A stretch of DNA of 64,000 nt from Pseudoalteromonas sp. XMcav2-N (lineage in GTDB: Bacteria > Pseudomonadota > Gammaproteobacteria > Enterobacterales > Alteromonadaceae): the NCBI RefSeq assembly GCF_024124545.1, contig NZ_JAMXSF010000001.1, forward strand, positions 372,001 through 436,000, given 5' to 3'. This document shows, piece by piece, positions 16,307 to 31,302 of this stretch; the first letter of the stretch is position 1, and each line of letters begins with the position of its first letter. The notes below the pieces were generated by a model that did not search any database, was not told where the DNA came from, and saw only the letters and a list, made by a program, of their open reading frames with translations. The position numbers were made by a program, and so were the translations under genes.

Positions 16307-17278
16307 ATGCCAGCATCTGATTTTGACATGAATGAGATCCATTGGTTAATGGATATGTTTAACACAGTTGATGTCGGCCTGGTCGTTATGGACAGGAACT
16401 ATCGAGTGTGTGTCTGGAACGGGTTTATGGAAAACCACTCTGGCCTGTTGCCAAGTGCGGTAAAAGACAAAGATGTTTTTGACTTGTTTCCGAGCATTGA
16501 TGAGGCCTGGTTTAAAAGCAAATCAGAACCTGTATTTGTACTCAAAAACCGGTCTTTCACCATTTGGGAACAGCAGCCCTATATTTTCCGCTTTAAAAAT
16601 TATCGGCCTATCACAGGAAAGGCTGATTATATGTACCAGAATGCAACCTTTATCCCATTGACGACTGTAACAGGTGAAGTAGCCCACATTTGTGTGATTA
16701 TTTACGATGTGACAGACGAGGCAATGAACAAGCTTGAGCTTGAAAAGGTGAATAAAACGCTGGAAAAAATGAGCCGCACAGATAGCCTCACTAAGCTTGC
16801 GAATCGTGGTTATTGGGAGCAAAGCCTAAGAACAGAGTTCAAGCGTTTACAGCGAAGCCACGGTAGCAGCTGTTTGTTAATGTTCGACATCGACTTTTTT
16901 AAACGTATCAATGACGCCTATGGTCATAGTGGTGGTGATGAGGCCATTCGCCACATCTCCGATCTATTGCAAAAGACATTACGTGAAACCGACGTAGCGG
17001 GGCGTTACGGTGGTGAAGAGTTTGCTGTAACTTTGGTTGATACCGACGCTGAAGGTGCCAAGGTATTTGCCGAAAGGTTACGTAGCCTGATTGAAAACTC
17101 AGTAATTTATTATGACGACAAAGAGATTAAGTTGACTGTGAGCTTGGGTATTGCTTGTTGCGATGATAATTTTGAAAAATATGAGCAATGGATAGAGGCA
17201 GCTGATACCGCGCTTTACCACTCTAAGGAAAATGGACGGAACATAGTCACTGTGTATGATCCGTCTATGACACATTAA
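16307..17278 (+). CDS. PAS-GGDEF diguanylate cyclase
   Basis: This 323-residue cytoplasmic protein makes cyclic di-GMP from two GTP. A PAS sensor fold spans about residues 10-140 (NTVDVGLVVMDRNYRVCVWN). A coiled linker near 140-160 leads to the catalytic domain, with the metal-binding strand LMFDIDFFKRIND. The active site is GGEEF at 235-239, and an RETD inhibitory site sits at 226-229, five residues before it, so product inhibition is expected. It begins four bases after the receiver-CheC gene stop codon, implying co-transcription and a shared signal. The PAS ligand is unknown. Confidence 0.93.
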   Translation: MPASDFDMNEIHWLMDMFNTVDVGLVVMDRNYRVCVWNGFMENHSGLLPSAVKDKDVFDLFPSIDEAWFKSKSEPVFVLKNRSFTIWEQQPYIFRFKNYRPITGKADYMYQNATFIPLTTVTGEVAHICVIIYDVTDEAMNKLELEKVNKTLEKMSRTDSLTKLANRGYWEQSLRTEFKRLQRSHGSSCLLMFDIDFFKRINDAYGHSGGDEAIRHISDLLQKTLRETDVAGRYGGEEFAVTLVDTDAEGAKVFAERLRSLIENSVIYYDDKEIKLTVSLGIACCDDNFEKYEQWIEAADTALYHSKENGRNIVTVYDPSMTH

Positions 17279-17439
17279 GCTGCATAGGTTTGTGCAATAT
17301 CAGTGCGTGTAATCAGGCGCCGAGTTTATGTGACTAGATATGAAATGACAGCCTACTCCGGCGAATGACACAGTATGGTGCCTAGATTGACCGGTACCAT
17401 CGCTTCCTAAATCAGGTAGGTGTTCCTTTAAATGACAAA

Positions 17440-17459
17440 AAGCCCTTTTATAAGGGCTT
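17440..17459. terminator. Bidirectional terminator between the cyclase and spoVR genes
   Basis: Arms AAGCCCTT and AAGGGCTT surround a 4-base loop. On the minus strand the hairpin is followed by TTTTTG, immediately after the SpoVR-family stop codon. It can also serve the converging cyclase gene. Confidence 0.85.
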
Positions 17460-17463
17460 CTTG

Positions 17464-18975
17464 TTAAATGGAGTCTTCTTTATTTTCCTGAGGGCACTGA
17501 CCCAAAATGCTCACTGTACCGTCGTCCTGTTGCTCTTCCAGTTTAACTGGAAACCCCCACAGTCGGTAAAGGTGTTTCAGTACTTCTTTCTTCGAATCAG
17601 CAAGGGGTACCTTGTTATGGGGAACGTACCTTAATGTAAGCGAGCGATCGCCTCGTATATCCACATTGTACACCTGAATATTGGGTTCGTGATTACTCAG
17701 GTTATAATGTGCAGACAAACTATTTCTGACCTTCTGATAACCAGATTCATCGTGAATGGCTCCTACTTCCAGATGGGGTGATTTTTCTTGGTCTATGATA
17801 GTAAATAACTTGAAATCTCTCATGATTTTCGGAGACAGAAACTGGCTAACAAAGCTTTCATCTTTGAAGTTCTCCATGGCAAAATGGAGTGTATCTAGCC
17901 AATCCTTACCGGCAAATTCTGGGAACCAGTACTTGTCTTCGTCAGTTGGGTCTTCGCAGATCCTGCGGATATCCACCATCATATTAAACCCCAGCGCATA
18001 CGGGTTTATGCCAGAGTAAAACTTACTGTTGTATGGCGGTTGGTATACGACATTGGTATGACTTTGTAGAAACTCTAGCATAAATGCGTCGCTTAACTTA
18101 CCTTCGTCATATAGGTGGTTCAATATCGTATAGTGCCAAAACGTGGCCCAGCCTTCATTCATCACCTGAGTCTGTCTCTGCGGATAAAAGTACTGAGATA
18201 CTTTACGTACTATTCGAATGATCTCTCGTTGCCAAGACTCAAGTAGTGGGGCGTTTTTCTCAATAAAGTACAGGATATTTTCCTGAGGCTCAGATGGAAA
18301 CTTTACATCTTCGCGTTCATCCTGTTGTTTCCCTTTGGGGATGGTTCGCCAAAGTTCATTGACCTGAGACTGTAGATAATCTTCCCGTTCTTTTTGGCGT
18401 TTTTGTTCCTCGTACATGGAAATCTGTTGTGGGCGTTTATAGCGATCTACCCCATAATTCATCAATGCATGGCAGGAGTCGAGCAGGTTTTCGACCTCAT
18501 CTATGCCGTATTTTTGCTCACACTTGGCGACATAGTTTTTTGCAAAGACCAGGTAGTCGATAATCGATGATGCATCCGTCCACGCTTTGAAAAGATAATT
18601 TCCTTTAAAAAATGAATTATGGCCGTAGCAGGCATGTGCCATTACCAATGCCTGCATTGGCATGGTATTTTCTTCCATCAGATAGGCGATACACGGGTCT
18701 GAATTAATCACAATTTCATAAGCGAGGCCCATCTGTCCTCGTTTATAGGTTTGCTCCGTCTGGATAAACTTTTTACCGTAAGACCAGTGTGCATAGCCAA
18801 TAGGCATACCTACGCTGGAGTAGGCGTCCATCATCTGTTCCGCGGTGATTACTTCAATCTGATTCGGATAAGTATCCAGTCTGTAGTGGGCCGCAACTCG
18901 AGCAATATCAGCCTGATATTCTTCAAGCAAGTCGAACGTCCAGTCCGGGCCATCATTTAGCGGGTTATATGTCAT
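17464..18975 (-). CDS. SpoVR family protein (YcgB type)
   Basis: This 503-residue soluble protein belongs to the SpoVR family. The conserved opening is PDWTFDLLEEYQADIARVA, and the central region carries WATFWHYTILNHLYDEGKLS and an ASSIIDYLVFAKNY segment. In Bacillus SpoVR is needed for spore cortex formation. In gammaproteobacteria the family always appears with PrkA and YeaH, in a stationary-phase/nitrogen-stress operon, and its biochemical activity is unknown. I start it at the ATG at 18975, which has GGGGGAG five bases upstream; an upstream GTG would be too close to that site. It is the last gene of the prkA-yeaH-spoVR unit. Confidence 0.93.
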   Translation of the reverse strand: MTYNPLNDGPDWTFDLLEEYQADIARVAAHYRLDTYPNQIEVITAEQMMDAYSSVGMPIGYAHWSYGKKFIQTEQTYKRGQMGLAYEIVINSDPCIAYLMEENTMPMQALVMAHACYGHNSFFKGNYLFKAWTDASSIIDYLVFAKNYVAKCEQKYGIDEVENLLDSCHALMNYGVDRYKRPQQISMYEEQKRQKEREDYLQSQVNELWRTIPKGKQQDEREDVKFPSEPQENILYFIEKNAPLLESWQREIIRIVRKVSQYFYPQRQTQVMNEGWATFWHYTILNHLYDEGKLSDAFMLEFLQSHTNVVYQPPYNSKFYSGINPYALGFNMMVDIRRICEDPTDEDKYWFPEFAGKDWLDTLHFAMENFKDESFVSQFLSPKIMRDFKLFTIIDQEKSPHLEVGAIHDESGYQKVRNSLSAHYNLSNHEPNIQVYNVDIRGDRSLTLRYVPHNKVPLADSKKEVLKHLYRLWGFPVKLEEQQDDGTVSILGQCPQENKEDSI

Positions 18976-18989
18976 AGGCACTCCCCCAG

Positions 18990-20270
18990 TTAGGCTGCGT
19001 TTTGTTGTCGGTTTTTCTTAAACAACTCTCTGAATATCGGATAGATGTCTTCGACAGAACGAATGTGTTGCATTGCAAAGTTGTCAAATGTATCCGCAAT
19101 GCCCTGATACTCGCGCCAAAGACTCTGATGTGCGCGTGTCGTGATTTCGATATAGGCATAGTAACGCACCACTTTTAACAGCTTGTTCGTTAGTATGTCT
19201 GTACAGTGTGGTGAATCATCTGCCCAGTTGTCACCATCAGATGCCTGTGCGGCATAGATGTTCCAGTCTCCCTGTGCGTATCTGTCTGCAATGATTTCAT
19301 CCATCAGCTTAAGTGCACTGGACACTATGGTACCGCCAGTTTCCTGAGAGTAGAAAAACTCTTGCTCATCGACTTCTTTCGCTTGTGTATGGTGCCTGAT
19401 GTAGACAACTTCGATATCTTTGTAGGTTCGTGTTAAGAACTGATAAAGCAAAATATAAAACCGCTTCGCCATATCTTTGGTTGCCTGATCCATTGAGCCA
19501 GATACATCCATCAGGCAAAACATAACAGCTTTACTTGTAGGGTGTGGGCGCTTTTCATAATTTCTGAACCGCAGGTCATAGTTATCAATGAAAGGAACCG
19601 CGTCTATTTTGCGTTTAAGCTCTGCTATTTCTTGCTCAAGTTGCTGGATTTGCGTTTGCTTTGGTACAGGCTCTTCAAGCAAAGCTGCTAATTGCTCTTC
19701 TAGCTCTTTAAGCTGTTTTCTTTTGCTTGCGGTCATTGCAATGCGCCTGGCCACTGAGCCTTTCAACGATCTCACGATATCCAAGTTACTGGGCATACCA
19801 TCGTTACAAAAGCCAGCTCTGTGCGTTTTCATTTGCACTAACTTGTCGAGCTGACTTTTTTGCAGGTTTGGCAACTCCAGGTCTTCGAACAAGAGATCCA
19901 GGTATTCATCTTTTGAAATTGAGAACACAAAATCGTCCTGACCCTCACCTTGGTCACTCGCGTTGCCTTCTCCGGCGCCGCCACCCTGACCTGAGGGGGG
20001 ACGCTGAATTTTGTCTCCGGTCGTGAATTGGTCATTGCCGGGGTGAATATGCTCTCGATTACCCCCTTTCCCTTGATGAAAAATGGGTTCACTGATGTCT
20101 CTTTGCGGAATAGAAATACTCTCTCCACTGGAGACATCAGTAACACTTCTTTTGTTGATGGCATCTGAAACCGCTTCTTTTATCTGCTTTTTATAGCGTC
20201 TGATAAAGCGTTGACGGTTCAACGTACTTTTATTCTTGCCATTCAGTCGACGATCGATGAAATGTGCCAT
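18990..20270 (-). CDS. yeaH: YeaH/YhbH family protein (DUF444, VWA-like)
   Basis: The 426-residue product begins [20 protein letters not shown], the family hallmark. A Gly/Gln-rich linker lies near residues 85-110 and a coiled coil at about 185-225. A von Willebrand-like domain follows with the metal-site motif DVSGSMD near residue 255. It is the middle gene of the three-gene unit with PrkA and SpoVR and probably acts as an adaptor or substrate of the PrkA kinase/AAA protein. The mechanism is not known. A GGAGG site lies seven bases before the ATG. The 23-base gap to prkA and 14-base gap to spoVR indicate one transcript. Confidence 0.93.
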   Translation of the reverse strand: MAHFIDRRLNGKNKSTLNRQRFIRRYKKQIKEAVSDAINKRSVTDVSSGESISIPQRDISEPIFHQGKGGNREHIHPGNDQFTTGDKIQRPPSGQGGGAGEGNASDQGEGQDDFVFSISKDEYLDLLFEDLELPNLQKSQLDKLVQMKTHRAGFCNDGMPSNLDIVRSLKGSVARRIAMTASKRKQLKELEEQLAALLEEPVPKQTQIQQLEQEIAELKRKIDAVPFIDNYDLRFRNYEKRPHPTSKAVMFCLMDVSGSMDQATKDMAKRFYILLYQFLTRTYKDIEVVYIRHHTQAKEVDEQEFFYSQETGGTIVSSALKLMDEIIADRYAQGDWNIYAAQASDGDNWADDSPHCTDILTNKLLKVVRYYAYIEITTRAHQSLWREYQGIADTFDNFAMQHIRSVEDIYPIFRELFKKNRQQNAA

Positions 20271-20293
20271 AGAACACCCTCCAACCGCTAATG

Positions 20294-22216
20294 TTATTGA
20301 GATTTTCTAACTCGTAAATACCACTCAGATAGCAACCGGACTTGTTTCTGGGTATAGCCTTTTTCCATCATTCGATTGACAAAGTCTTCGTGTTTTTTCT
20401 GATCTTCGGCTGAGGTTTTTGCGTTGAAAGAAATTACCGGCAGCAACTCTTCCGTGTTCGAGAACATTTTCTTCTCTATTACGGTTCTGAGCTTTTCATA
20501 ACTGGTCCAGACTGGGTTTGCACCATTATGATGAGCACGAGCTCTCAATACAAAGTTGACGATTTCATTCCGGAAATCTTTGGGGTTTGAGATGCCTGCG
20601 GGCTTTTCTATTTTCTCAAGTTCGGCATTGAGTGCAGCTCTGTCGAATAGCTGGCCAGTATCCGGATCCCGGTATTCTTGATCCTGAATCCAAAAATCGG
20701 CATAAGTGACATAGCGGTCAAAAATGTTTTGTCCGTATTCTGAATAAGATTCGAGATACGCAGTTTGTAGTTCCTTGCCAATAAATTCAACATACTGTGG
20801 AATCAAATAGCCTTTAAGGTGGCTTAAGTAGCGTTCCTGAATTTCTGCGCTGAACTGTTCACGTTCAATTTGTTGTTCCAGCACATAGAACAAATGAACT
20901 GGGTTTGCCGCGACTTCAGCGTGGTCAAAGTTGAAGACCCGAGATAATATCTTGAAGGCAAAACGGGTAGAGAGGCCAGTCATGCCTTCATCCACACCGG
21001 CATAATCTCTATATTCCTGATAAGACTTAGCTTTGGGGTCTGTGTCTTTGAGGCTTTCGCCATCATAGACGCGCATTTTTGAGTAAATGCTGGAGTTTTC
21101 GGGCTCATTGATACGTGACAACGTAGAAAATTTCGCAAGTGTTTCAAGCGTGCCCGGTGCGCATGGTGCAGTTCTGAGCTCACTGTTTTCAATCAGCTTC
21201 TTGTAGATTTTAACTTCTTCAGAAACACGCAAGCAATAGGGCACTTTAACAATGAAAACCCGATCCAAAAATGCTTCGTTGTTTTTGTTGTTTTTGAACG
21301 ACTGCCATTCTGATTCATTGGAGTGAGCAAGGATGATGCCGTTAAAGGGCAGGGCGGAAATCCCTTCTGTGCCGTTATAATTTCCTTCCTGTGTTGCAGT
21401 GAGCAAAGGGTGCAGAACTTTAATGGGCGCCTTAAACATTTCCACGAATTCCATCAACCCTTGGTTGGCCAGACACAAAGCCCCTGAATAAGAGTAGGCG
21501 TCTGGATCATTTTGGGCATAATGCTCTAGTTTTCGTATATCGACTTTACCAACCAGTGCTGAAATATCCTGGTTGTTCTCATCACCCGGTTCTGTTTTTG
21601 CGATGGCAGTCTGGTCTAAGATAGACGGGTACCGTTTCACAACTCTAAATTTAGAAATATCGCCGTTGAATTCATGCAATCGTTTGGTCGCCCAGGGAGA
21701 CATCACTGTACGCAAGTAACGGCTGTTTATCCCGTACTCTTTATCCAGTAATTCGCCGTCTTCCAGTGGGTTAAACAGGCTAAGAGGATGGTCATTTACG
21801 GGTGAACCTTTGATCGCATAAATAGGTACCTGCTGCATTAGGTATTTGAGTTTTTCCGCAATGGATGACTTACCCCCCCCGACAGGACCGAGCAAATAAA
21901 GTACTTGTTTATATTCTTCAAGGCCCTGCGCGGCATGTTTGAGATAAGACACTATTTGTTCAATGGCGTCTTCCATACCGTAAAATTCATGAAATGCAGG
22001 GTAGCGAGCAATGACTCGGTTTGAAAACAGGCGACTAAGCCGAGCATCCGTAGAAGTATCGACCATTTCTGGTTCACCAATTGCCATCAGCAAACGCTCC
22101 GGTGCACTGGCGTAAGCTGCTTTGTCTTCTTTACATATTTCCAAATATTCCGCTATGGTGAACTCTTCTTCTTGGGACGCTTCGTATCTGGACTGGTAAT
22201 GCTCAAATATACTCAT
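20294..22216 (-). CDS. yeaG: PrkA-family serine protein kinase / AAA+ protein (YeaG)
   Basis: The 640-residue protein matches the PrkA family, with a P-loop GPVGGGKS at residues 110-117, an AAA-type core, and a C-terminal kinase-like domain. In E. coli YeaG with YeaH supports survival under prolonged nitrogen starvation. In Bacillus PrkA is now described as having protease activity as well, so the catalytic role is unsettled. The ATG at 22216 is chosen because GGAG lies six bases ahead and MSIFEHYQ is the conserved start; a TTG four codons upstream falls inside the ribosome site. It heads the yeaG-yeaH-spoVR operon, and a probable RpoS-type promoter lies about 55 bases upstream. Confidence 0.95.
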   Translation of the reverse strand: MSIFEHYQSRYEASQEEEFTIAEYLEICKEDKAAYASAPERLLMAIGEPEMVDTSTDARLSRLFSNRVIARYPAFHEFYGMEDAIEQIVSYLKHAAQGLEEYKQVLYLLGPVGGGKSSIAEKLKYLMQQVPIYAIKGSPVNDHPLSLFNPLEDGELLDKEYGINSRYLRTVMSPWATKRLHEFNGDISKFRVVKRYPSILDQTAIAKTEPGDENNQDISALVGKVDIRKLEHYAQNDPDAYSYSGALCLANQGLMEFVEMFKAPIKVLHPLLTATQEGNYNGTEGISALPFNGIILAHSNESEWQSFKNNKNNEAFLDRVFIVKVPYCLRVSEEVKIYKKLIENSELRTAPCAPGTLETLAKFSTLSRINEPENSSIYSKMRVYDGESLKDTDPKAKSYQEYRDYAGVDEGMTGLSTRFAFKILSRVFNFDHAEVAANPVHLFYVLEQQIEREQFSAEIQERYLSHLKGYLIPQYVEFIGKELQTAYLESYSEYGQNIFDRYVTYADFWIQDQEYRDPDTGQLFDRAALNAELEKIEKPAGISNPKDFRNEIVNFVLRARAHHNGANPVWTSYEKLRTVIEKKMFSNTEELLPVISFNAKTSAEDQKKHEDFVNRMMEKGYTQKQVRLLSEWYLRVRKSQ

Positions 22217-22269
22217 AATGAACTCCAATAACCTGTTGATGATGCGGTCTCTTAATGCAAGGCTACTTA

Positions 22270-22309
22270 AAGTTTAGTAGGGATATATAAAATTTGCCCA
22301 AAAATTCCA
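22270..22309 (-). promoter_or_regulatory. Promoter of the yeaG operon with conserved upstream element
   Basis: On the minus strand a 16-base element TGGAATTTTTGGGCAA is followed, after exactly 16 bases, by CTAAACTT. The latter matches an extended RpoS-type -10 (CTAYACTT) in seven of eight positions. The same arrangement with the same spacing recurs ahead of the 82-residue membrane protein gene. RpoS control fits what is known of yeaGH in E. coli, but the promoter itself is inferred. Confidence 0.6.
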
Positions 22310-22377
22310 CTAATTCAATGTAAAATAAATACTCTTTGATTTTGTGGCATAATCGTTGAGTCTACGATCTGCCCGTG

Positions 22378-22626
22378 TTAGTGCTGAGCAAATTTGAGTA
22401 TAATTGGCATGATATTGTCTAAATGATCAAACTCAGATGCCAGCATCAAGTAGAGGCAAAAAAAACACATTCTTTGTAATTTTCCTAGTAATTTCAGTGC
22501 ATCACGGTATATATCTTTTGACCTTGTAGTTTTGCTGCTCCATAAAATGTACAACATGGCAACCCACAGTAGTACGAATAGAGTCAAAATCAGCCAAATA
22601 TAGTGATTTAGAGTTCCTACCGACAT
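22378..22626 (-). CDS. Small inner-membrane protein, 82 aa, unknown function
   Basis: I do not recognise this protein, but it is likely real: GGAGG lies seven bases before the ATG and its promoter closely copies that of the yeaG operon. Residues 9-29 form a strong membrane segment (WLILTLFVLLWVAMLYILW). A second hydrophobic, Cys-containing stretch lies near 53-65 (MCFFCLYLMLAS), with a basic amphipathic linker between. It may insert as a hairpin in the inner membrane. Shared promoter architecture suggests it is made together with YeaG/YeaH/SpoVR in stationary phase or starvation. Confidence 0.75.
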   Translation of the reverse strand: MSVGTLNHYIWLILTLFVLLWVAMLYILWSSKTTRSKDIYRDALKLLGKLQRMCFFCLYLMLASEFDHLDNIMPIILKFAQH

Positions 22627-22692
22627 AACAGCCTCCGGTGCAATCCAGACAGCCTACACAGAAGTTGGGACTGCCGATTATAAACTTACTTA

Positions 22693-22732
22693 AAGCTTAG
22701 TCTTGATATTCATGAATTGCCTAAAAATTCCA
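22693..22732 (-). promoter_or_regulatory. Promoter of the 82-aa membrane protein, duplicate of the yeaG promoter
   Basis: TGGAATTTTTAGGCAA, a 16-base spacer, and CTAAGCTT reproduce the yeaG promoter element almost base for base. The flanking CATTRAATTA is also conserved upstream. The -10-like box is 67 bases before the start codon. The spacer itself has diverged, so selection on the two blocks looks likely. Confidence 0.6.
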
Positions 22733-23061
22733 GTAATTTAATGCCCGTTGAGCTCATTGCACTGGTGCGGAAAATCGATACCGAATGAGCATTACGGTGC
22801 TTTCTCTTCAAGTTTGTGTGTAAATAGCTAAATTTGACTAATTAAGCGGTTAACTTTCTGCCAATTGGCTTGTTAATAAGTGAAATTTCAGAGCTTGTTT
22901 GCAGTTATAAACAATGAACAGTAGTAGTGGATTTACACTGCGTTAGGTGGCAGTTGATGGGGGACCTCTACATTAGTATCTGGTACATTGACTCGGGCGA
23001 CGGCATGGAACTAGTCATGTTGCATACTTTAATGGGAGCCTGTCAGGGGAAAAAAGCCAAC
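22733..23061. other. Non-coding gap upstream of the membrane protein gene
   Basis: This is about 330 AT-leaning bases between the duplicated promoter and the sodB terminator. I found no supported gene, RNA or repeat. The forward frame from 22927 has no ribosome site and runs across the sodB terminator into sodB antisense, so it is not credible. Confidence 0.5.
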
Positions 23062-23090
23062 AAAAAAGGCGCTCTGAAAAGCGCCTTTTT
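23062..23090 (-). terminator. Rho-independent terminator of sodB
   Basis: On the minus strand arms AAGGCGCT and AGCGCCTT around TTTCAG are followed by six T, 14 bases past the sodB stop codon. Confidence 0.9.
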
Positions 23091-23103
23091 ACACAGTCTG
23101 AAA

Positions 23104-23685
23104 TTAAGCAAGGTTCTCGTTTGCGAAATCCCAGTTAACCAGTGCCCAGAAGCCTTTCAGGTAGTCTGGACGCACGTTGCGGTAATCGATGTAGTAAGCG
23201 TGTTCCCACAGATCTACAGTAATGATTGGCGTAACGCCTTCTTCTGTCAGTGGCGTTGCTGCATTTGAGGTGTTAACGATATCCAAAGAACCGTCAGCAA
23301 GCTGCACTAACCAAGTCCAGCTTGAGCCGAAATTGTTAACTGCTTTATCGTTGAATGCTTCCTGAAATGCAGCGAATGAGCCCCATTTCGTATTGATCAG
23401 GTCAGCAACTTTACCAGTTGGCTCGCCGCCACCATTTGGTGCCAGGCTGTGCCAGTAGAAAGTATGGTTCCAGATCTGCGCTGCGTTGTTGAATACGCCG
23501 CCTTCAGAGTTACATACGATTTCTTCTAAAGATTTGTTCTCAAGGTCTGTGCCCTGGATAAGGCCGTTCAGTTTTACAACGTACGTGTTGTGGTGTTTAC
23601 CGTGGTGGAACTCAAGCGTTTCCTGAGAAATATGCGGTTCAAGCGCGTTGATTGCATACGGAAGTGACGGTAGTTCAAAAGCCAT
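23104..23685 (-). CDS. sodB: Iron superoxide dismutase
   Basis: The 193-residue cytoplasmic enzyme converts superoxide to O2 and H2O2. The sequence [20 protein letters not shown] is the SodB start. The expected metal ligands are present: His27 in EFHHGKHH, a second His in [10 protein letters not shown], and the Asp/His pair in [13 protein letters not shown]. The wording [15 protein letters not shown] and NTSNAATPL is that of the iron form, not the manganese form. GGAG eight bases before the ATG at 23685 sets the start; the longer frame to 23721 is not used. It is divergent from grxD, a second redox gene. Iron-dependent regulation is likely but not visible here. Confidence 0.97.
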   Translation of the reverse strand: MAFELPSLPYAINALEPHISQETLEFHHGKHHNTYVVKLNGLIQGTDLENKSLEEIVCNSEGGVFNNAAQIWNHTFYWHSLAPNGGGEPTGKVADLINTKWGSFAAFQEAFNDKAVNNFGSSWTWLVQLADGSLDIVNTSNAATPLTEEGVTPIITVDLWEHAYYIDYRNVRPDYLKGFWALVNWDFANENLA

Positions 23686-23958
23686 GTTAATCTCCATTTC
23701 GTTGTTAAATTGCCAAAGCAAATAGAAGCAATCTCTATCTTAGCTTACATTTCTATACGATTTGACGGCATATAGTGATACTATAATTCCTGAGTATTTT
23801 ACTCAAGTTTTGGCAAACAGCAATGGCAATAGCCAAGACTTGTAGAATGAATGGCTTAGATTGCATTCATTTTGTACGGGCTAACTGACAAAAGACAGAG
23901 GTCGACTGGCAAAGTGGATGATATGCTGAGCTATGCTATCGTCATTTTGAGGTAAATA

Positions 23959-24306
23959 ATGGAAACCATTGAAAAGATTAAACAGCAAATCGCAGAGAAT
24001 CCGATCATCCTATATATGAAGGGATCGCCCAAGTTACCTAACTGCGGTTTTTCTTCGCAGGCATCTCAAGCGCTGATGGCGTGTGGCGAGCAATTTGCTT
24101 ACGTCGATATTCTGCTTAACCCAGACATTCGTGCCGAGCTGCCTCATTATGCCAACTGGCCAACATTTCCGCAGCTTTGGGTCGAAGGTGAGTTGATTGG
24201 TGGATGTGATATCATCATTGAAATGTTCCAAAAAGGTGAGTTGCAACCTCTGATTGCGGAAACGGCTGCAAAATACAAAGAAGACGACGCTGAAAAAGCA
24301 GAGTAA
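23959..24306 (+). CDS. grxD: Monothiol glutaredoxin (Grx4), Fe-S cluster carrier
   Basis: This 115-residue CGFS-type glutaredoxin has its active-site CGFS at 29-32, preceded by KGSPKLPN. The glutathione-binding phrases WPTFPQLWV and GGCDIIIEM follow at about 70-90. These proteins bind a [2Fe-2S] cluster between two monomers and glutathione and pass it to partners such as BolA and apo-enzymes. A short acidic/basic tail (KYKEDDAEKAE) ends the protein. AGGT lies close upstream of the ATG. It is divergent from sodB with about 270 bases between starts and has its own terminator. Confidence 0.97.
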   Translation: METIEKIKQQIAENPIILYMKGSPKLPNCGFSSQASQALMACGEQFAYVDILLNPDIRAELPHYANWPTFPQLWVEGELIGGCDIIIEMFQKGELQPLIAETAAKYKEDDAEKAE

Positions 24307-24327
24307 TTCTGCTTGAAGTCGTTTTGG

Positions 24328-24359
24328 GGCATGTCAGCGTTAGTTGCATGCCTTTTTTT
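24328..24359 (+). terminator. Rho-independent terminator of grxD
   Basis: Stem GGCATG/CATGCC with a longer loop is followed by seven T, 20 bases past the grxD stop. Confidence 0.75.
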
Positions 24360-24563
24360 ATGTGCCATTGCTTTTCATTCATGTCTGCCTATATCTGCGA
24401 ACACAGCTTCTAATCATTGAGATCTTTTCGTTAATTTCACGGCCTATTCTAGCTTTTGCAACACCAAGTTTACGCATGCGTCAAGCATTAACCCTGCATA
24501 GATTAAGGGGTTGCCAAATTCACACTCGAAATAGTGAATATTTATTCAGTGTTATGTTGGGTG

Positions 24564-24577
24564 TTACGTTAACGTAA
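24564..24577. promoter_or_regulatory. Perfect palindrome resembling a LiuR operator, upstream of gltBD
   Basis: TTACGTTAACGTAA is a perfect 14-base palindrome within a longer GTTACGTTAACGTAAAC. It resembles the ACGT-N-ACGT type motif recalled for LiuR, the MerR-family repressor of branched-chain amino acid degradation in gammaproteobacteria, whose regulon has been proposed to include glutamate synthase. It lies about 255 bases before gltB. The assignment is from memory of the consensus and needs a motif search. Confidence 0.5.
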
Positions 24578-24776
24578 ACTTCCCCTTTTACAGGTGCTAT
24601 TTATCACTTTTTTGGTTTGATACCGGTGTCATTTTGTGTTTTTCTACGTGTGTTGAAATATTTGTAAATTACCAGGGCGTTGTTTAAGTACCTTTTTTAT
24701 GAGAAATATTCATGTATGTGAATAACTATTCTTTATTGTATTGACTCGAATACTAATCAGGGCTAGCTTTGATTAT

Positions 24777-24811
24777 CTGCCAGTAATTCGTCTGAAATTA
24801 CCGGCTGGCAG
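24777..24811 (+). other. Leader hairpin immediately upstream of gltB
   Basis: Outer arms CTGCCAG and CTGGCAG enclose inner arms GTAATT and AATTAC, forming a two-part stem that ends ten bases before the strong GGGGAGG site of gltB. It could modulate translation or mRNA stability. No known riboswitch class is recognised. Confidence 0.45.
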
Positions 24812-24832
24812 TTGTAGCAAGGGGAGGAGTCC

Positions 24833-30717
<5,885 letters not shown>

Positions 30718-30759
30718 AGTCGCTTACTCTGGCTGAGTATGGTTTCATCATAAAAATTG

Positions 30760-30797
30760 GCCCGCGGTTAACCATTTTGGTTAACAGCGGGCTTTTT
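30760..30797 (+). terminator. Rho-independent terminator of gltBD
   Basis: Long stem GCCCGCGGTTAACC/GGTTAACAGCGGGC (one mismatch), loop ATTTT, then five T. It lies 42 bases past the gltD stop. Confidence 0.92.
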
Positions 30798-30901
30798 GCT
30801 TTTTGGGTGTACCTATTCATTCAGCACTTGGATTAAATCACTAACTAGGGTGGGCTCGGGCTTCGGGCTAAGCATGGAGTTTGGTTACATTTGAAGGAAT
30901 T

Positions 30902-31297
30902 ATGAACTATATTGCCGTCCTAATTGCTTTGGCAACTTTGCCAGCTTTTGCAGATGTTAATCAGGTATTTAAAAATATAGCGTTAAGGTCTGATCTCCTT
31001 ATTGTTGATGAGCACTCTGAGTTTCAGTTTCTCGGTTCGCTGAATAATGGAGACAAGATATTTAATTATCGTCGTTATTTTAACGCCGGACTGAGGGCGG
31101 CTACGCGCTTAGTCGTAATAGATACACAACATAATTTAGTTGGCATGTATGCCGTGAACGATTGGGCAACGTATGTCGATGAAGAATGTATATATTTTGC
31201 GCACCAGGCCTCAGAAGGAAATTCGATTTGTCTTGAGAGTGGTCAGCTGCCGACACAGGCATGGGTAGACGGTTCACTGCCCTCACTTTATAGATAG
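30902..31297 (+). CDS. Small secreted hypothetical protein, 131 aa
   Basis: I do not recognise a family. The ATG at 30902 has AAGGA four bases upstream and gives a clean 18-residue Sec signal (MNYIAVLIALATLPAFA) followed by a mature domain of about 113 residues. It contains two Cys (EECIYF and NSICLES) that could form one disulfide. Codon use and base composition look lower in GC than the gltBD operon upstream. The next gene begins five bases after its stop and also encodes a small secreted protein, so the two may be co-expressed and may act together outside the cytoplasm. Confidence 0.65.
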   Translation: MNYIAVLIALATLPAFADVNQVFKNIALRSDLLIVDEHSEFQFLGSLNNGDKIFNYRRYFNAGLRAATRLVVIDTQHNLVGMYAVNDWATYVDEECIYFAHQASEGNSICLESGQLPTQAWVDGSLPSLYR

Positions 31298-31302
31298 GCT
31301 GA

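Noticed and set aside
22294-22309. Possible sigma-54 promoter in TGGAATTTTTGGGC.
   Set aside because: The GG to GC distance is one base too short in both copies of the element, and the CAC/TTGC parts of the consensus are missing.
22927-23268. Plus-strand frame of 113 codons near sodB.
   Set aside because: No ribosome site; its second half is antisense to sodB and it crosses the sodB terminator.
24344-24577. Plus-strand frame of 77 codons between grxD and gltB.
   Set aside because: Begins inside the grxD terminator, has no ribosome site, and ends on the LiuR-like palindrome.
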